A stretch of 64,000 nucleotides of DNA from Anas platyrhynchos (taxonomy: Eukaryota > Chordata > Aves > Anseriformes > Anatidae). The first letter of the stretch is position 1. Each line of letters begins with the position of its first letter. Position numbers and translations under genes: made by a program. The notes below the pieces were generated by a model. That model was not told the DNA's origin. It saw nothing but the letters and a program-made list of their open reading frames with translations, and did no database searches. Location: NCBI RefSeq assembly GCF_047663525.1, contig NC_092594.1, positions 36,007,001 through 36,071,000 on the forward strand, given 5' to 3'. Shown here piece after piece: positions 37,457 through 51,874 of this stretch.

Positions 37457-38282
37457 AAATTTTGACACTGAGAGTATTGCAAATCCTGGTGCCAATGATG
37501 TACGATAGTGTGATTGTCACCATGGAATGCTGAAAAGCCCGAGCAGCTGTTTGGCATATTGACAGTGCGAATTCGGAGCGTTTTAAATGCAAATGACAGT
37601 ATTCAATTGATCGCACGAAAACAATGGGTCATAGCCTTACCTTTCCTTGGCTACGCTCTGAATAATCAGTCTGCAAATCCATGCACAATGGGGATATTGT
37701 ATGAGTTCTGGGGATTTTGTTCCCCGCATACATGAGGGTCGATACCGTGCCTCTCTTTGGGCAGAGCTGAAAAAGAGGTGCTGCTGCGTGGTCCCGAGTA
37801 CCAGGATGGGGTGAGGTGGAGAAAGGGGCATAATTTGCTCCAAATCCAGCACGTCCTAAGTGTCAGCCTGTTTTTCTTCACTTCTATCCTTTTCTGCCTG
37901 CTCTTTAATCATTCCCAAGGGTGGCTGGCTTTCTGCCTGACTTGTCTCCATTATACCCTGCTGCAATCAATATGGCAAGCAGAAATCAGCAGGAGAAGGC
38001 ATGTTCTGCTCTCAGTGAGAGCCAGTGGGAGGCAGGGAGATCAGGCCAGCCAGCTGCAACCCCAGCCCGACAGGCAAACCGAAGTCCAGCCCCAAAAGCT
38101 GCTGCCAGATGCCTCGGTCCTGTTTTTTTCAACATGCCCCCTGCCCGCAGCGAGCAGCAGGTAAAGGTCTTCTCCCCTCTCCCAGCCCAGTGCGGTAGGG
38201 AGGTTGGCCGTGTGCTGAAAAGAAGGCAGCCACTGTCACTCCTGAATATCTCTGGCCATAATGTTTTATTTTCAAGACCCCC

Positions 38283-38316
38283 TTTTTATTTATTTATTTA
38301 TTTATTTTTATTTTTA
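38283..38316. repeat. (TTTA)n microsatellite
   Basis: A run of TTTA units with minor variation. Similar TTTA/TTTTA runs are listed separately elsewhere in the desert. Confidence 0.85.
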
Positions 38317-40820
38317 ATATAATTTAAAAAGGTGCAGGAGTACCTAGGGTGAGGATGCCACCCAGACGGTGCTATCAGCCCGTGGAGGTAGGGCTTCACC
38401 TTCAGCACACACTTGACATCTCCCTCCAAGAATTTTAATTTCATCAATGTCTTCTCTTTCCTTATTTTGTCAGTCTGAAAGAGCTTCTCAGGTTCTGCTC
38501 CCTTTCCTGCAATCCCCTAATTTTTACTCATTGTACAACCGAGCCGTGCTTTGCTGTCTCCTTCTGTGCCTCCATCCACCCTTCTGATGTGTCAGTCACA
38601 AGATTTTTGGGTCAAGCACTGTTTTTAGGATCTCCTTGGCCCATGGGTTGTGTGGTCTGAGATATCTCCAAGCACTTTTGCAGTACTAGCAATGTGCAAA
38701 CACTTTCACAATTTGGAAAAATTGTTCTCAGATTTTGCACCTGGGATCACAAGGGTGAATTAATACCACAAAGAGCTGATGTTCTTGAGATGTGTGAGTG
38801 TCTATGTGGTGGTCTCCTTGTACCAGAAACCACTTTCTCCAGGGGATTTGCAAATTATAAAAAGTTCCTTTTTAAATGGGGAGGTTCATGAGGAGTTTTG
38901 GATTGTAGACCGCCTGGTTAATATCATCAGTTTTTGGAGTCCTGCTAGGAGGCTCCACAATTTTTGTTAGGCTTTCCTGATCTGTCCCAGCAACCTGGAG
39001 CATCCACGCTACATGGGTACGAAAATCAGCTGAATTCTGTGTAAGGCTTACACCTATTTCAGCATACAGCCTTTCAGTCTCTGAAGGAAGGCGATGAATA
39101 AAACCCAACACTATTATTACATTTCCTTTTCTAAGATAAATCTGTTTACCTGTAAAACAGACGCATTAAAAAGCAATCAGCCAATAGAAATAATTAGTTA
39201 CAGCGTAGGCATGTGGTTTGCTCAGCCTCTGGAACAGGGTAGTGTCTTGCTTAGCGTGAACTCAGTGCTGATGGATGCTTGGTGAAAGGTCTTGGAGACT
39301 ATGTGCTCAGCTAAACGCTGGGGAGATAGAAAATGATTACTTCAGAGAGACATTGCTCAAGTCAGCTCGGCGAGAAATTCATCACCAGCAGCGTTGGCAC
39401 CACACATGAGCAGCGGCGTATGGAAGCTGAACTGCAAAAAGTAACAAAGTGAACGAAGGGAATAGTGCATACCACGAGCACGGGGGAATGCATCATTGCC
39501 CAAAGGGAGAACTGTTCTCTTCTAGCAAGCTTTTTGTCCAGTTAAAGGAAATACTCATATGGGGGAAATTTATCTGTGAACACAGAGCCTTTATTTTCTG
39601 GGAACAAAGAGAACCAAACCAACCCAGGTTGAGGATGGATAAACGTTTTATTAAATTTTGTAAGGCCCTGAGATTTGCTATCAAACATGCAGGACTGGCA
39701 TCTTGTACCCAAGAGCCCAAGGACCAAAGAGTTGTCCATGGAAGTAAATTTGTAGCTCATTTCTGTTCAGCTCCGAGTGGCCAAAAGGACATCCTGAAAT
39801 AAAACCACAACTGCTGTGAAAGGCTGCTTTCCCCATCGTGTAAGTGTCTTAGCAAGATGCTGTTGAGCATAGACCTTTAAAAGAAGTGGATGGCTGCAGT
39901 GAGACAGGAAGGCCAGTGCTTGGTCAGAGTCCTGGGGAAGTCCTGCAGGTGACCAGGAATTGGGGTCTCCTTTACACCAAAGTCTTTTGTGAGCACTTTT
40001 ACCTGAAAGACGGAGCGCAGCAGCCTACAAAGGCTCATGGCCACACGAGGAAGTGTTCAGCTTCTTGTTGAACAGGGAAAAAAAGCAAAAAGCAAAAACA
40101 AAACATTGTTTACAAATAGCTCTCTTGCTTAGCACATCTGGAACAAAAAAGATGTCTTGTTTTTAGCTAAGCAGAGGGTCTGATCTCATTCTACCAGGAG
40201 AAGGAAAACAACAAAAGCACTCTGCCATTGTCACTTGTGATAACAGGACCAGCAGAATTTTTCCAGTCTTCCTCCTGCTGGCAAACAGTAGAAGGCAAAA
40301 GTCTTGTGGAGACAGAAGGAACAAAAACAAAATGTCTCACAGAAGACTGGAAAACTTTCCCAAAGCATTTTTTCTTTAAACTTAACCACATGATTTACAA
40401 GCTTATTATTAGTTCCCCCCCTCCCTACATAAAAAGAGAAATTTAAAAAGTGTAGATTAACACATTTTTGGATATCTTCCAAGCTCTCCATTCCCCTGCA
40501 TAAAGGAATATTTTGACAAATCAAAGATCCCTTTTTGGGTGGCCTGGGGAGACGCAAATGTGTGCTCTCTTAGTAGCAGAAATGATAGCTCCTCGAAGAG
40601 CGCTCGCTTGTGTCTCTCAGACAATTACAGGGAGACAAATCCTGCAGCTTCTGATCGAGCTTTAATACAATTCTGCCTGGTGGTTCCTGGGAGCTTTTTC
40701 CAGACTGGTCGAACATGGGCTGGGGACTGCCCTGGGTACCTCTCAGAGGCTACTCCAGGTTCCTCGGTAAGAGAGCTCTTGGGAGGTGGTGGCAGAACAT
40801 CTTCAGTGGGGACCTCTACA

Positions 40821-40852
40821 TTTTTATTTTATTTTATTTTATTTTTTTTTTA
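40821..40852. repeat. (TTTTA)n microsatellite
   Basis: Four TTTTA-type units end in a longer T run. Confidence 0.85.
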
Positions 40853-43800
40853 AGGTATCTGGCCAGTGAGCAACACCTGGGTCACATGAGACAAGTGCAT
40901 TTGCAGAAAATGTCCCCAAGCTGGTGACTGCAAGGTGTCAGGGCAGGGAGCACCCACTGGGGCAGGGAGCAGTAGCAGGGTTGCCTACTAACCTGAATTT
41001 TCTGGTATCAGACTGTCCCATTTTGCAAAAAAAGTTACCTGCATGAATCAACTCAAATGCCCTGATGTCACAGCTCTGTGGCACCGAGGAGGACACCCTA
41101 ATGCCACCCGCAGGGCGTGCTGGGCGTCTCACCGGGCTGTAGCCACGGGCCCTGCAGTGACCACAGGTTATCCAACAATAACTCCTCGTGGCCTCAAAGC
41201 ATACAGTCACATTGGAGGATTAAAACACCCATTGGAAGGGTGAGTGGGTCAGCAGCAAATGCACCCAGAGCGGTTCAAAGAGGCAGTTTAAGAACAAATC
41301 AAACCACTGTGAAAGAAACAATTGTCCTGTAATGGAAAAAAATATATATATATATTCCACTTAAAAGCAATCTTCATAAACAGGTTGAACAAGACTAAGA
41401 GGCTGGAGGAACAGATGGGAAAATGGAACAAACAGATGGAAAAACTATTTCTGAAAAAAAAAAAATCTATTTGTAAAGCTATAGCTACTTTGAATGAATG
41501 CTTCAATGTTTGGGAGCTTAGGCATCAGGAAATTCATAACAAGGCCGTAAATTCATACATCTGAGATTGATAGAAGGGCAGGTCTTTTGGACAGGTGTGT
41601 AAGGTGCTTCTCAAACAGCACACACATTATTTATCCACACTTAATAACTCCATCCCCATGGACAGTTTGCTGTCCTTATAGAATATATCTTGCTGACTTC
41701 ATGGTTAAAAAATATCTTGCAGGTTCTCATTAGCTATCACTCGATAAAATATTTAAAGAAAAGGAGCAAACTGATCCCAATTTCTGCCACCTGGTCACAG
41801 GAGAGGAATGGGCCTGATCTCACCAACACCAGTAGAAAAGTCCTTCAGACGAGAAACAGGGGAATGAATCCTACAGCTGAGCCCACCACCTTCATGGGGA
41901 ACAGATGCACTTCTGCTACATGTCTCCTATCTGGCTGTCCTCAGTCGTCTGTCCTTGAAGTTACAGTGGGAACATCATGAGGAAAAGAAGGAGGAAACGT
42001 GTGGTGTCACACTGGCTTCAGGAGGAGGCTTCACTTTGCAGCAGCCAAGCTGCAGTGCATGAGCCGAAACACGACCTTGCAGGAAAACAAGGGGCTTTTG
42101 TTTTATTCACTGAACCGCCACCCTGCAGAAATGAAATCCAGCCCAGCTCGCGCAGTGCTCCTAGAGGAAGATGGGCCAAGTACTTACAGCAGAAATTTCC
42201 AGCCGTGGGCCAGATGTCCAGAAACTCTCCCTGGAGCAGACGAGTCTGGCTACCTCCTGGCAGCGACTTGCATTAGCGACACGAAAACACATTACACAGG
42301 CTGCTCGCTTACTCCGCAGAGCTGGGAGCTGGGTGGTGCGAGCTGGGCAAGCAGCGTCAGTAGATAGTGCTTTATGATCCTGGCTTTAATCCCTCCAAAT
42401 CTCAGCCTTGCAGGTGCAAGAAGGGACAGAGGGAGCGCTCCAGCTCACCTGGGAGATGTGAAGATTGAGTTTTTAGCTGAGTGCATTCAGCAGCATGGGG
42501 AGAAAGCGGCTGTGGGGAGTGGAGCGGGGATGCTGCGGTCGGGGCCACCTCCCCACTCTCTTTTTTGCTCCGCTCCTCATTTCAGGTCACTTCTTCTAAG
42601 TCAGTGCCGGGCTTTTAAGGACTGTGTCCCATATCTGGGTCTTAGCAGATTTGACCACATGTTTCACTGCCGGTATCTCTGGGACTCATAGAAGCGCCTT
42701 TAGTGCTAAAGAAAGTTCCCTTTTGAGAAGGGGCCGCCAAAGGCGGACACTTAATGTCATTAGCAGGTTACAAGGGGGAAACGAGAGAGAATTTGCTGCA
42801 GATCCTCATTTCCATAATCTTGCCTCAACATCCTCATTGTCAGTTCTTAACCTCAAATCCTTAACCTCCAAATCTGTGGCGTCACTGACCTTGGGGATTT
42901 GCCTTCAAACTGATTTCCAGTTTTAGGGAATCTGAACGAGGCTCCCTGTGACAGAAGACAAACTTGGTCTTTGCACCCAAATGTGAAAGACAGGCCCAGA
43001 GTGCAAGTGAAATCTTGCAATCGTTTTTTCAAACCATCTGCCCATCTGTAGTCCCATAACAATATCAGTTCAGTGCTGGCTTCCCTCTCTCTCTCGCAGG
43101 AATAAAGAAATTACCATAAACAAAGCAGATCAAGGGGCTATTTAAGCCAAATGCAGCCCAGACACATTGCTTCAGAAGGGACGAGGAGAAAAAAAGAGCT
43201 AGAGGGGAAGTTTCTTCCTACTTTCCAATAACTCCAGTTTGGCCAGCAATGCCAGGCATGCTGGTGTGGTTTGGACTGGAGGGTGCTGTGCCCTTCTACA
43301 TGGACACTTGGTTCCCAGGGCATTTCTGTGGCAAGCAAAAGTGATCACCACTAACGCCTCCTGGCCAAAACCAAACCAGAATAAAAAGAAAAAAAAATGA
43401 GAAAAAAATCTACAGCACTGCTCCCAAGCAGTGCAGTGTAGAGAAAAAGAGGGAAAATACAAGAAAATAGGAAAATTAGGCTGGACACAAAAAGCGTTTT
43501 GGTCTCTCAGAACATTTTTGCGTTGCACATGGCAGTCAAACTAATGCCTGGATCATGCTATTTATTTCAGCGTGTAAACCCATTGTGAAAAGCTGCATTA
43601 TTTCCAAGAGTGTGCCCTGAGCTGGAGAGTCTGCGGCAAACTGGCAGGGCAGTTTGGCACGAGGGTTTCCTGGAGCAGCAGGTAGAGAGGAACAACAGGA
43701 GCTGGACCAGTCCCTGCATGATGGGGACACAGGGGAGGCAGAGAGATTCAATAATTCAGTGTCTGGGCTGATGTCATGGGCAGAAAAACACCGCCAGAAG

Positions 43801-44004
43801 TCACAAAGCTGAATGCTTGGGTACCTCTTCAATGGATCGGGTAGCAGGTTTGGGGGGAAAAGAGGGAGAAACAGGCACGTCTGTGCCCGGGAGCAGCTTG
43901 TGCAGGCACGGTGTGAGCGGTGGTTTGTGGGGCCAGGCGTGTTGCAGAGGCTGCCCCCGAGGTGCTGAGAGGGGGAAGGAGATCCGCGGGAGCCTCAGCC
44001 TCAT

Positions 44005-44205
44005 TATTTTTATGTTCAGCTGCCTAATTACTACGTGTCAGCTGTCTGTTGGAAGGAACGATGTACTGTGGCCTCTCGTTTGGGAATTTATAGTGATTAA
44101 TGGGCCTGGAGGGAATGACTAACGAGGAAATGTTAGAATTAGTAAATATGCATCACTGTGCAATGAGTAAATGGGGGAACGTGACAAATGAGCTCGAGTA
44201 TGTGA
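44005..44205. promoter_or_regulatory. Candidate conserved non-coding element
   Basis: An AT-rich block contains CTAATTAC, an adjacent E-box-like CAGCTG, GTGATTAATGG, GAATTAGTAAATATGCAT and TGACAAATGAGC. It is low in repeats and non-coding. The composition is typical of developmental enhancers near transcription-factor genes. Conservation is untested. Confidence 0.3.
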
Positions 44206-47200
44206 AGGATGCAAGAGTCGCAAAGGGCCAGCCCGCGGGAGGCCCCAGGAACCCACAGCCACCAGGAGGAAGAGGAGGGTGAGCGCCACAGAGGTGTGAT
44301 CCCCAGGAAAACCATGGATTGGAAACAAACTGGCAAGAGAAATCCTAAAAAGCCTTTTGGTCAGTGCTGGGGAGATCTGGAGGCACTGCAGCAGGACTGA
44401 GCCCTGCTTCTCATTCACCCTCTTGTCTCCTGTGGAGAACAGCAGCAAGCACCGGTCCCACACTGGCCAGCCATGGCCCCTCTGTCCTACATCAGCACCT
44501 CAGTCTACAAATATATTTAGGTACTGCAGGACCTAAATGACTTAGTTCATCTATTTCACGTGCAGAAATTGCTCTCAGTTTGACTGCTGCAGAGTATCCT
44601 ACTAATTATCAGCCTTGCTGTGCGCTGCACTGGTTCGACACCTGTGCTGAGGAGCACCTGTGGGTTCAGCCCTATAGGCAAGAACAGCAAAACAGCATCA
44701 CAGAAGGGGATGGATTTTGGGGTTACTTTCTCCTATATTGCTAAGTAAGAGAGATGTATGATTCCTAAGAATTACAGCTGACAGGTGCTCTTGAATGGCT
44801 GGTAGTGACAAGGCACGTTAAAGCTTTAACTCTTCAGAAAATTCTACCAATTTCAGTCAATTATGTTAAAACCAGTAAAGTCATTCAAGGGAAGAAGAGT
44901 TACGGAAGAAAAACAGCTCTCTTATCTTCCTGGTTTAAAACCTCCCTGAGATCATCTGGCAGTCACTGGTCTGCTACATCTGTCCATCAGCAGCATCAGC
45001 TGGTGAGGCCATTCCCTGAGCAGCCTAGTGTAATCCTTTGTGCTGATGCTGCTGCCTTCATAAGAATATGCTAGAATCCCAAATTCAAATATTCCTTGAT
45101 CTTTGGGTCAGAAAAATCTGGAATTATATCTGCCACAGAATGCTGAAATTTGGTCTCCTTTGCACTTATCAGATCGAGCCCCTCACTCCGCACGGCTTCC
45201 CCATTTTATTTCGAGCACAGCAACATTATTCAAATTTCACCAATTGAAAGATGCAGCTGTTTCTATTTTTGGTGCATCCCTGTTAGAGAATAGGCAACAA
45301 GCAACAATTCTGCAGCGTTTGGTGATCAGCGATGTTCGGTCTGTAAGATATTTTCACTCACTGGAAACAGAAGCCAGGGGAACAATTATTTAGGTGCCTC
45401 TGTCCTTTAAACTCCACAGAGCAGCTGTAAGGTGTGTTTGCTCTACAACAGCATTCAGAAAGCTGGGGCATTATTCAGAGGACTTGGAGCTGGATCGTAG
45501 ATAAGGCTAGAGTTATAGAATAGATACTTTTCTAGCATGCCTAAATGCAAAAAGGAAATTATTTATAGGAAACAAATCAATCAGCTCATCTATTTGGTGA
45601 AACATTAAATAATCTGAATAATTCTTGCCTTGGCTTGGGTAGATGTTTAAATCTCAAAAAATGGAGAGTGAGAAAGGAGGGATGTAATCTCTTATGGTGT
45701 ATTATCATCCAGTCTGTGTGTTAGCACACCTCAGCTGGCTCAGGTGAGCTGCTCACTGGCTCATCTGGAGGACTACAAAGCCAGCTGAAACACTAGGATG
45801 GTTTAAAGGGGGAAAAAATGCCCAAACACAGGGAACAGCCAGCAAATTATCCACGTCACAGCAAGACCCCAGGTAACTTCAATCCACCTCTGTGGCACTA
45901 GGATCCCCACGGTTTCTGAGCACATCCTAACACACTTCAAGATAGGAAAGCATTATTGGCTGTGATATCTGCAGGAAAGCACGGTCCATGTCATGCAGCC
46001 CTGCCACTGTGGTGTTGGGAGGACTGTCAGGACTACGCTTTTCCAAAGTTAAGCCTTGACCTTCAAAGAACCTTGCTGGTGGAGTTCATAGGGTGTCTTG
46101 TCTTGGAAAATTTGGTAACTTTGGTAAAAAAATAGTTTTAACGCTTTTTAAAAAAACAAAAAACAGCATTTTATTTATTTTATTTTATTCATTTATTTAT
46201 TTTATTTGCAGAGGATAGATTTAATTCCCAAACTTTACATCATGCAAGCAGTCCCTTGAATGTAGACTGTCTACTAGTTGCATTTAATCCCCCCCTTTAT
46301 TTGGGGGCTGTTCATACAGAGGAAAAGGACTTCTGTTTTTCCACAGCGAAATTTGATGTTTTTGAATCTGCTTTTTCTGTTGGAAAATGACAGGATGGAA
46401 AATCCACAGCTATCTCTACTTATAACACATCATGGTTAGGTGTGTGTGCATAGCACTTAGCACAGCATAAAACATAACATAGCACATAACACATCCAGGT
46501 GGGTGTGCATATGGCATGGGCGCAAGAAGTAAGTTTTAGAGACAAAGTTTGAGGACACAGAAACTATTGGAAAAGGAGGGTTAAATCGCATCCAGATCAG
46601 ATGGTACAAAGAAAGCTGTATTTTCTTGATCCGAGGGGAGGTTAAGATATGAAAACCAGCTTGCAGGTGACACTGAAAACACTTGGAGGTCCTTAACTTA
46701 TTGTTAGGCACATGGAGACCTGGTGCAAGAGATAAATAATGATAAAAAAAGTGCAACCCAGTCATCTGTGCTGGTGAAACAACATGCAGCCCCCAGCAGA
46801 GATGATGTCAAAAGCCCTTTTGATGTTTTTTTTGAGGGAAAAGCAAATACAACTGGTCATACATGTCACACACTTCCCCCCACATCTAAAAATGTCACTT
46901 CTGCAAAATTTTCTGGGAGCATGAGGGTTTCAATAACAACAGCAGCAACAACAGAGTTCCCCATATGCTGCGTTGTTTACTTTTGAGGCAAATTGTTGAC
47001 TGATTTTCATTTTGACACGTGTAAGTTGAAACATTCTTCCACCCTTTTATTCAGGAAAATCTTTTAATATTCCAAGTTTCTCGTGTGGTTCAGAAGGGGT
47101 CTGTTTCGAAATGCCAACATTTCCTGCCGGGGGGTGGAAAACGCCTGTTTCTGGCTTGGTTTAGCAGCAGGCTGGCAGCAGATTGGCCTTTCTGAAGCAA

Positions 47201-49590
47201 GGTGCCTTGGGCAGTCACAGGAAGAGGAAAACCAACCTTGGCCCAGAATAGACCTAAATATTAGCTGAGCTCAGGGGAGGACTTTTTTTAACAGATCACC
47301 TATAAAGGAATAATTACTTGCCAAGCATTCCAGCAATATCACAGTTAATGCAGACATTTCTGGTGGTAAACGTGGGGAATTGCCTGAAGTGGGTCCGTTC
47401 TTGGCCTGGGGACCGCTGGCCACGTCTGACCTCTTCACCCAACACCTGGGTGCAATTTTCAGCAGCCCAGCCGCTGTTTCCAGTGAAATCAAAGCCGATG
47501 CAGCAGTTGACTTGTAAGATCCCTGATAGGGAGATCTCAGCTGTGGTTACCAGCTGGGCTCCGCAAGTGTCATTTTCCAAAAAAACCATCTGCCACGTTG
47601 AGGCTCCAGTAGCCAAGAATCTGCTACTTGCTACCACAAAACTGCTCCAGATTTTCACAGGGGTAACTACCAGCATTTACATTTTGGGAGGGACAGAGAA
47701 GGTGGATTTTAGAAACTGTGACTTTCAGTGTTGAAAGGAAATTTTCATCTTCCTGCACTGGTCCAACCCTGCATTTTTCTCTCCGGTTGTTTCCTCATGC
47801 TGCCTCATTTTTAGAGAGTGCCCTGAGCCTCCCAGGACTGTTGGTCATCTCATAGCTTTTATCTTTCTCAACATTTTGCATCTGTTTTATGTCTCTGCTG
47901 CCTTTGCTTTCAGCCAGGCTTCCTTTTTCTCAGACTGCAGCTTCAAGGCAGAGACAAGCCAGCTGAGATTCACATCTCAGCTCCCTGGATGCTAGATGCC
48001 TCTGGGGCTGATGTCTACAAGAAAACTACTGGTCTAGATTCCCTTTAGCATCAGCAGAGATGATGCTAAAGCATCAAAGTAGCCAAATCGTGATTTATCT
48101 GGCCTACCCGAGGCACCTGAACTCAGTGGAATGGAATTTCTGTATCACAAGCATCTATTTCCCTCAGTCAGCAAGTGACAGAGAAGCCAGCATCAGGATG
48201 GATGGCTCCTATTCTGTGTCACTGAGAGCAGTTTTTTAAAGGTTCTTTATCTGCCTTTCCTTTGGGAGGACCCTGTGCCTTCACAGGTGCCTTTCTACAC
48301 CCTTTGGGCCAAATGATTTACAGGCATTCTCCTTTCCAGGAGGCACCACCAAGGCTGTGGACATTTCCAAGGCTTGGCACATCTACCCACGGCTGCATCG
48401 GGGTGTTTGGTGTGAGTTTTCTCCAAGAGCCTGTGTGAAACCTAAATGACCCTCAGTGATGCTGTTCGTAGAGCACGGCCATTTATGCACAGGGAGGTAA
48501 GCTGCAGAATGAAGGTTTGTCTCTAGAAATGGGGATTTATCATGATGGATGACGGGCATTGCTAGCGCAGGAGGCAGCTGGTTTGCCCACGGCCAGATGG
48601 CCACAGGGTCCAGGCCAAACTTCTCATCTTGACCATGCTCCAACATGATGATTATGACTGACTGAACTCAGAGTTTAACCACCCTGCTAATACTAAACAA
48701 TCCAGAACTATTCCTAAAGATTATTAGATTATTGTAGCACTCAGCTTGACGTTTCACTACTGAGCTTGGAGGAACCTGACGGGGAAATCAATAGCTTTAA
48801 AAGAAAAGCATCAGTAAGAAACACTCCCTAAGAATAAAACACAAAAACATTAAAACTGGATCAGGATGGAGATGCTGGAATGCACCTAACATACAAGGAA
48901 CTTTCAAAATGCACCAAATCTGAGATCAAGTCTGGATCCTAAATTTACAAAAGCACATTTTATAAATAAAAGCACTGGCTACAAACTTCTTAAGACATTG
49001 TGCTTCTCCAAATTGGGCCTGGTCCTGAAGTTCTGATGTCTCAGCCACCTCTACTAATTACTCATAGGCATGGCATATGGTTATACAGTATTACATCCCA
49101 AGCCACCGCCTTAAAACACAGCTCAATTTCCCATTATGTTAAACCTCTCCAAAAACAGATGTGTGAAAACCTGTTAGCAGGAGTAATCTTTTTCAGGTTA
49201 CTTTAGTAAGACAGCTGAGCGTGGTGGCATCTCAGAAACTTGCTGCCAAGTGAATTTACAGTCTCTGCTTGGAGGAGGGGCAGAGGGAAGAGGGGGGCCA
49301 GGTCTGTCTGAAGGGACAGCATGATGGTCTGGTACCTATCTGCTCCGGTCGTCTGCTATTAATCCGCAGCCAGGTGTCTGCCAAAGCTCCCAAAATCTGT
49401 GGGTATCTTAGAGACAGCTGAGAGAGATCGTGCATGCGAAAAAGAAGTCAGCTCTGTATATCAGTCCTGTTCACGTGGTACAGTCTGGGCACCCAAAAAC
49501 CACGGCAACAGAATCACTCACTTGGAAAAAAGGCAGACCTTAGGCCTGTGAATAATATGAATTTTAAGAGCTAAACACAGGGACCTGATG
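44206..49590. other. Gene-free region, middle of the desert
   Basis: No supported gene or RNA. It includes a TTTA-type microsatellite at 46168-46208 and mixed-composition sequence. The longest open frames (about 100-140 codons) lie on opposite strands over the same bases (47314-47734) and show no family features. Confidence 0.5.
46168..46208. repeat. (TTTA)/(TTTTA)n microsatellite
   Basis: Interrupted TTTA and TTTTA units preceded by an A-rich stretch. Confidence 0.85.
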
Positions 49591-49591
49591 A

Positions 49592-49695
49592 ACCACGTCA
49601 GCATAGAAAATAGGTGATAATAGGAGGAGAAATAAAAGTAAAACCCAGCTTAATTAATTGTGCTGACGTGGTAAGCTACGAGGGTGACCACGTAG
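49592..49695. promoter_or_regulatory. Inverted pair of CCACGTCA/TGACGTGG motifs plus a third CCACGT
   Basis: ACCACGTCAGCA (49592-49603) and TGCTGACGTGGT (49661-49672) are perfect 12-bp reverse complements separated by 57 bp. Both arms contain TGACGTGG, which matches the UPRE consensus TGACGTGR bound by ATF6/XBP1 and overlaps a CRE half-site. A third CCACGTAG is at 49688-49695. TTAATTAATTG precedes the second arm. Confidence 0.5.
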
Positions 49696-51874
49696 GACTG
49701 AGCTGTCCCACTAAGGACCAGTGTAACCATTCTGGGCCTCGGTCCCTGCAATCAGCTGCTGCAGATTGCAGGCCGTGGCTCCTTGAAGCATCACGGCCCA
49801 GGGTTTTGTGGAGGGAGGCTCTTCCTCAGCACATCTGCACTTCGTTAGGAGTTCGTAGACGGCTAAATGAGCAACAGACCCCAGCATGAATGCGCATTGT
49901 CTGAGCTCCGCTGATCACACTGTGTGATAAAAGGGAGTGTTAAAAAAACTGCTGTTCTTCAGTAAACATTGGAAAAGAAGTCTGAAGATTAATTCAAACA
50001 GCTTGGATAGCTGAAAGAAGAGAAACAAGCCGAATATTTCCAAATATGGGCTACCTTTCTGCAGCATCAAGCCAGGAGAACCTTGAGGCATGTGAGCCAA
50101 CCAAGCTGCAACTCCCTGGATAACAAGGCCTTAATTAAAAGCTAAATTGCACATACATAAAAAAACAACTCAGGGCTCACTTCAGCCATAGGGGTCATGA
50201 AATCACAGGCAATCATATGACAAACATTAAATCCAAAAGGGTCCAGGGAACAACTGCTCTGCACACACTCACTCAACACAAGCCACAAAAACACTTCACA
50301 AAATGCCATAACGAGCTTAAGGCTTTTAGTACAAATAAATAAAGCCACAAATAGTAACACCAAAGGAAGAGAGAAGAGGAACCACCAAGGGCTCTGGTCT
50401 TCTGTAGCAGGGATTTGTGCAGTGAAAATACCAAATTAATTCTAAGAGAGAGATTATATCCAGTGCCCCCTCCACCTCCCAGTGCCTTGCTTCCCCTCCT
50501 CGCTCCCCCATCAACTCCTGTTAATCTCATCTGGAGGAAAAAGCCTTCCTCACGCCAAATCTGGCACTCATTTTACCCTCACATATAATCAAAACATGCC
50601 AACCAGCACTTGAGATGTTTTTCTTTAATACCATTAGGAGCAATAACACACCATGTTCAACATCCCATCTCCAGCTGCTTTGGAGAAAAGCAAAAAAACC
50701 CAACTCAGACACCAAACTATGCACAGGGGGCACGGGGGAGAGGAATAATTAGCTGATTTATGTGATTCCCACATTCAGCCATGGGTTTTATTTCCAGGTG
50801 TGGAGCACTGACTGGCAGCCTGTGCCGGATGGTCCCAGTGCCCTGCTGCTGACTGCCCTGAGCCTGGCAAAATGGGCATCAGAGCTCCAGGTGTGTGCCG
50901 TGGCACCGAGGACACTGCAGATGGTCCCTCATTGCCACCAGATTTGGGAGGTCACTGCGGGGTGATTTATCTCTCGGAGCACAGCAGCCCCTGGGGCTCA
51001 GCTGCCGTAATTTGGGGGCAGCCCAGCTCCCGCCACGGACATCTGCTGAGGATCTGCTCCTCGGTTTCGGTGCTGTTTCTGCTTTTCAAGACCAGCAGCT
51101 TGTGAGAACAGCAGTAAGAAAACCCATAAAAGACAGAACATGCACACGTGGAGAGCCAGGTGCGTGGTGCCCATTAGCGCACGGTGAGAAATGCCATCCC
51201 CCACCAGTGCCTTGTTGTGATGGAAAACCTGCCCTTGCCAGCACTGCACAGCTCATTTTGAACCCAGAACACCGTTTAGGGAACTTTATTTGCCTTTTTA
51301 TTTTGGCTGGAGGCTTGCAAGACCTTTTCATTCTGAAGAGGTGCCAGCCTGACGCTCAGCACGGTGCCTGGAGATGATGGCACTGCTGGCCGTGGGGCTC
51401 CTCGCAGGAGGAGGCTCCTTGTGTGGGGTCAGGGTGCCTCCAGGCCCTTTGGCTGTGTAAAGGACAGCCTTGTCCACTGGCTTATTACGTTTCCCAGGTG
51501 TGACATGGGGTGACAAGCCCTTAACTTACCCTGGGGAACAGGAGAAAGAAGAATCTCACTGGGATGGGTGGTCTCAGGAGACCCCTGTGAGCAATGCAGG
51601 AGGGAGCATGTCAGGATTAAACACACGAGAAAAAATTAAAATCAGGCTTTGCCAACAATTCCCAAGCTTCATTCAGTGGAAACCCAGAGGCTTGCCACAA
51701 GCAGGAAGGGAGCACGGGGATGTAGCACTGAAACGAACAGCCACAAAACAATACAGCTGAACACAGACACTGCCAGCAGAAACACACATGGGACAACATT
51801 TCCCCAACTTCCCTTCTTCTCCCACCATGCTGTGGATGTGGTTTGTCATGCTGGTGACTGAGATTTGAACCAAG

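Larger units (their letters stand above)
33561..43990. other. Gene-free region, left part of the desert beyond CYP2J19
   Basis: No supported protein-coding or RNA gene. Open frames here are short, overlap on both strands and have no recognisable domain. A-runs occur at 33911-33937. An imperfect local duplication (TTTATGTAC ... CACAAGC) occurs at about 37053-37081 and again at 37107-37141. An AT-rich block with a FOX-like TGTTTAC and TAATTAG lies at 39100-39215. Confidence 0.5.
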
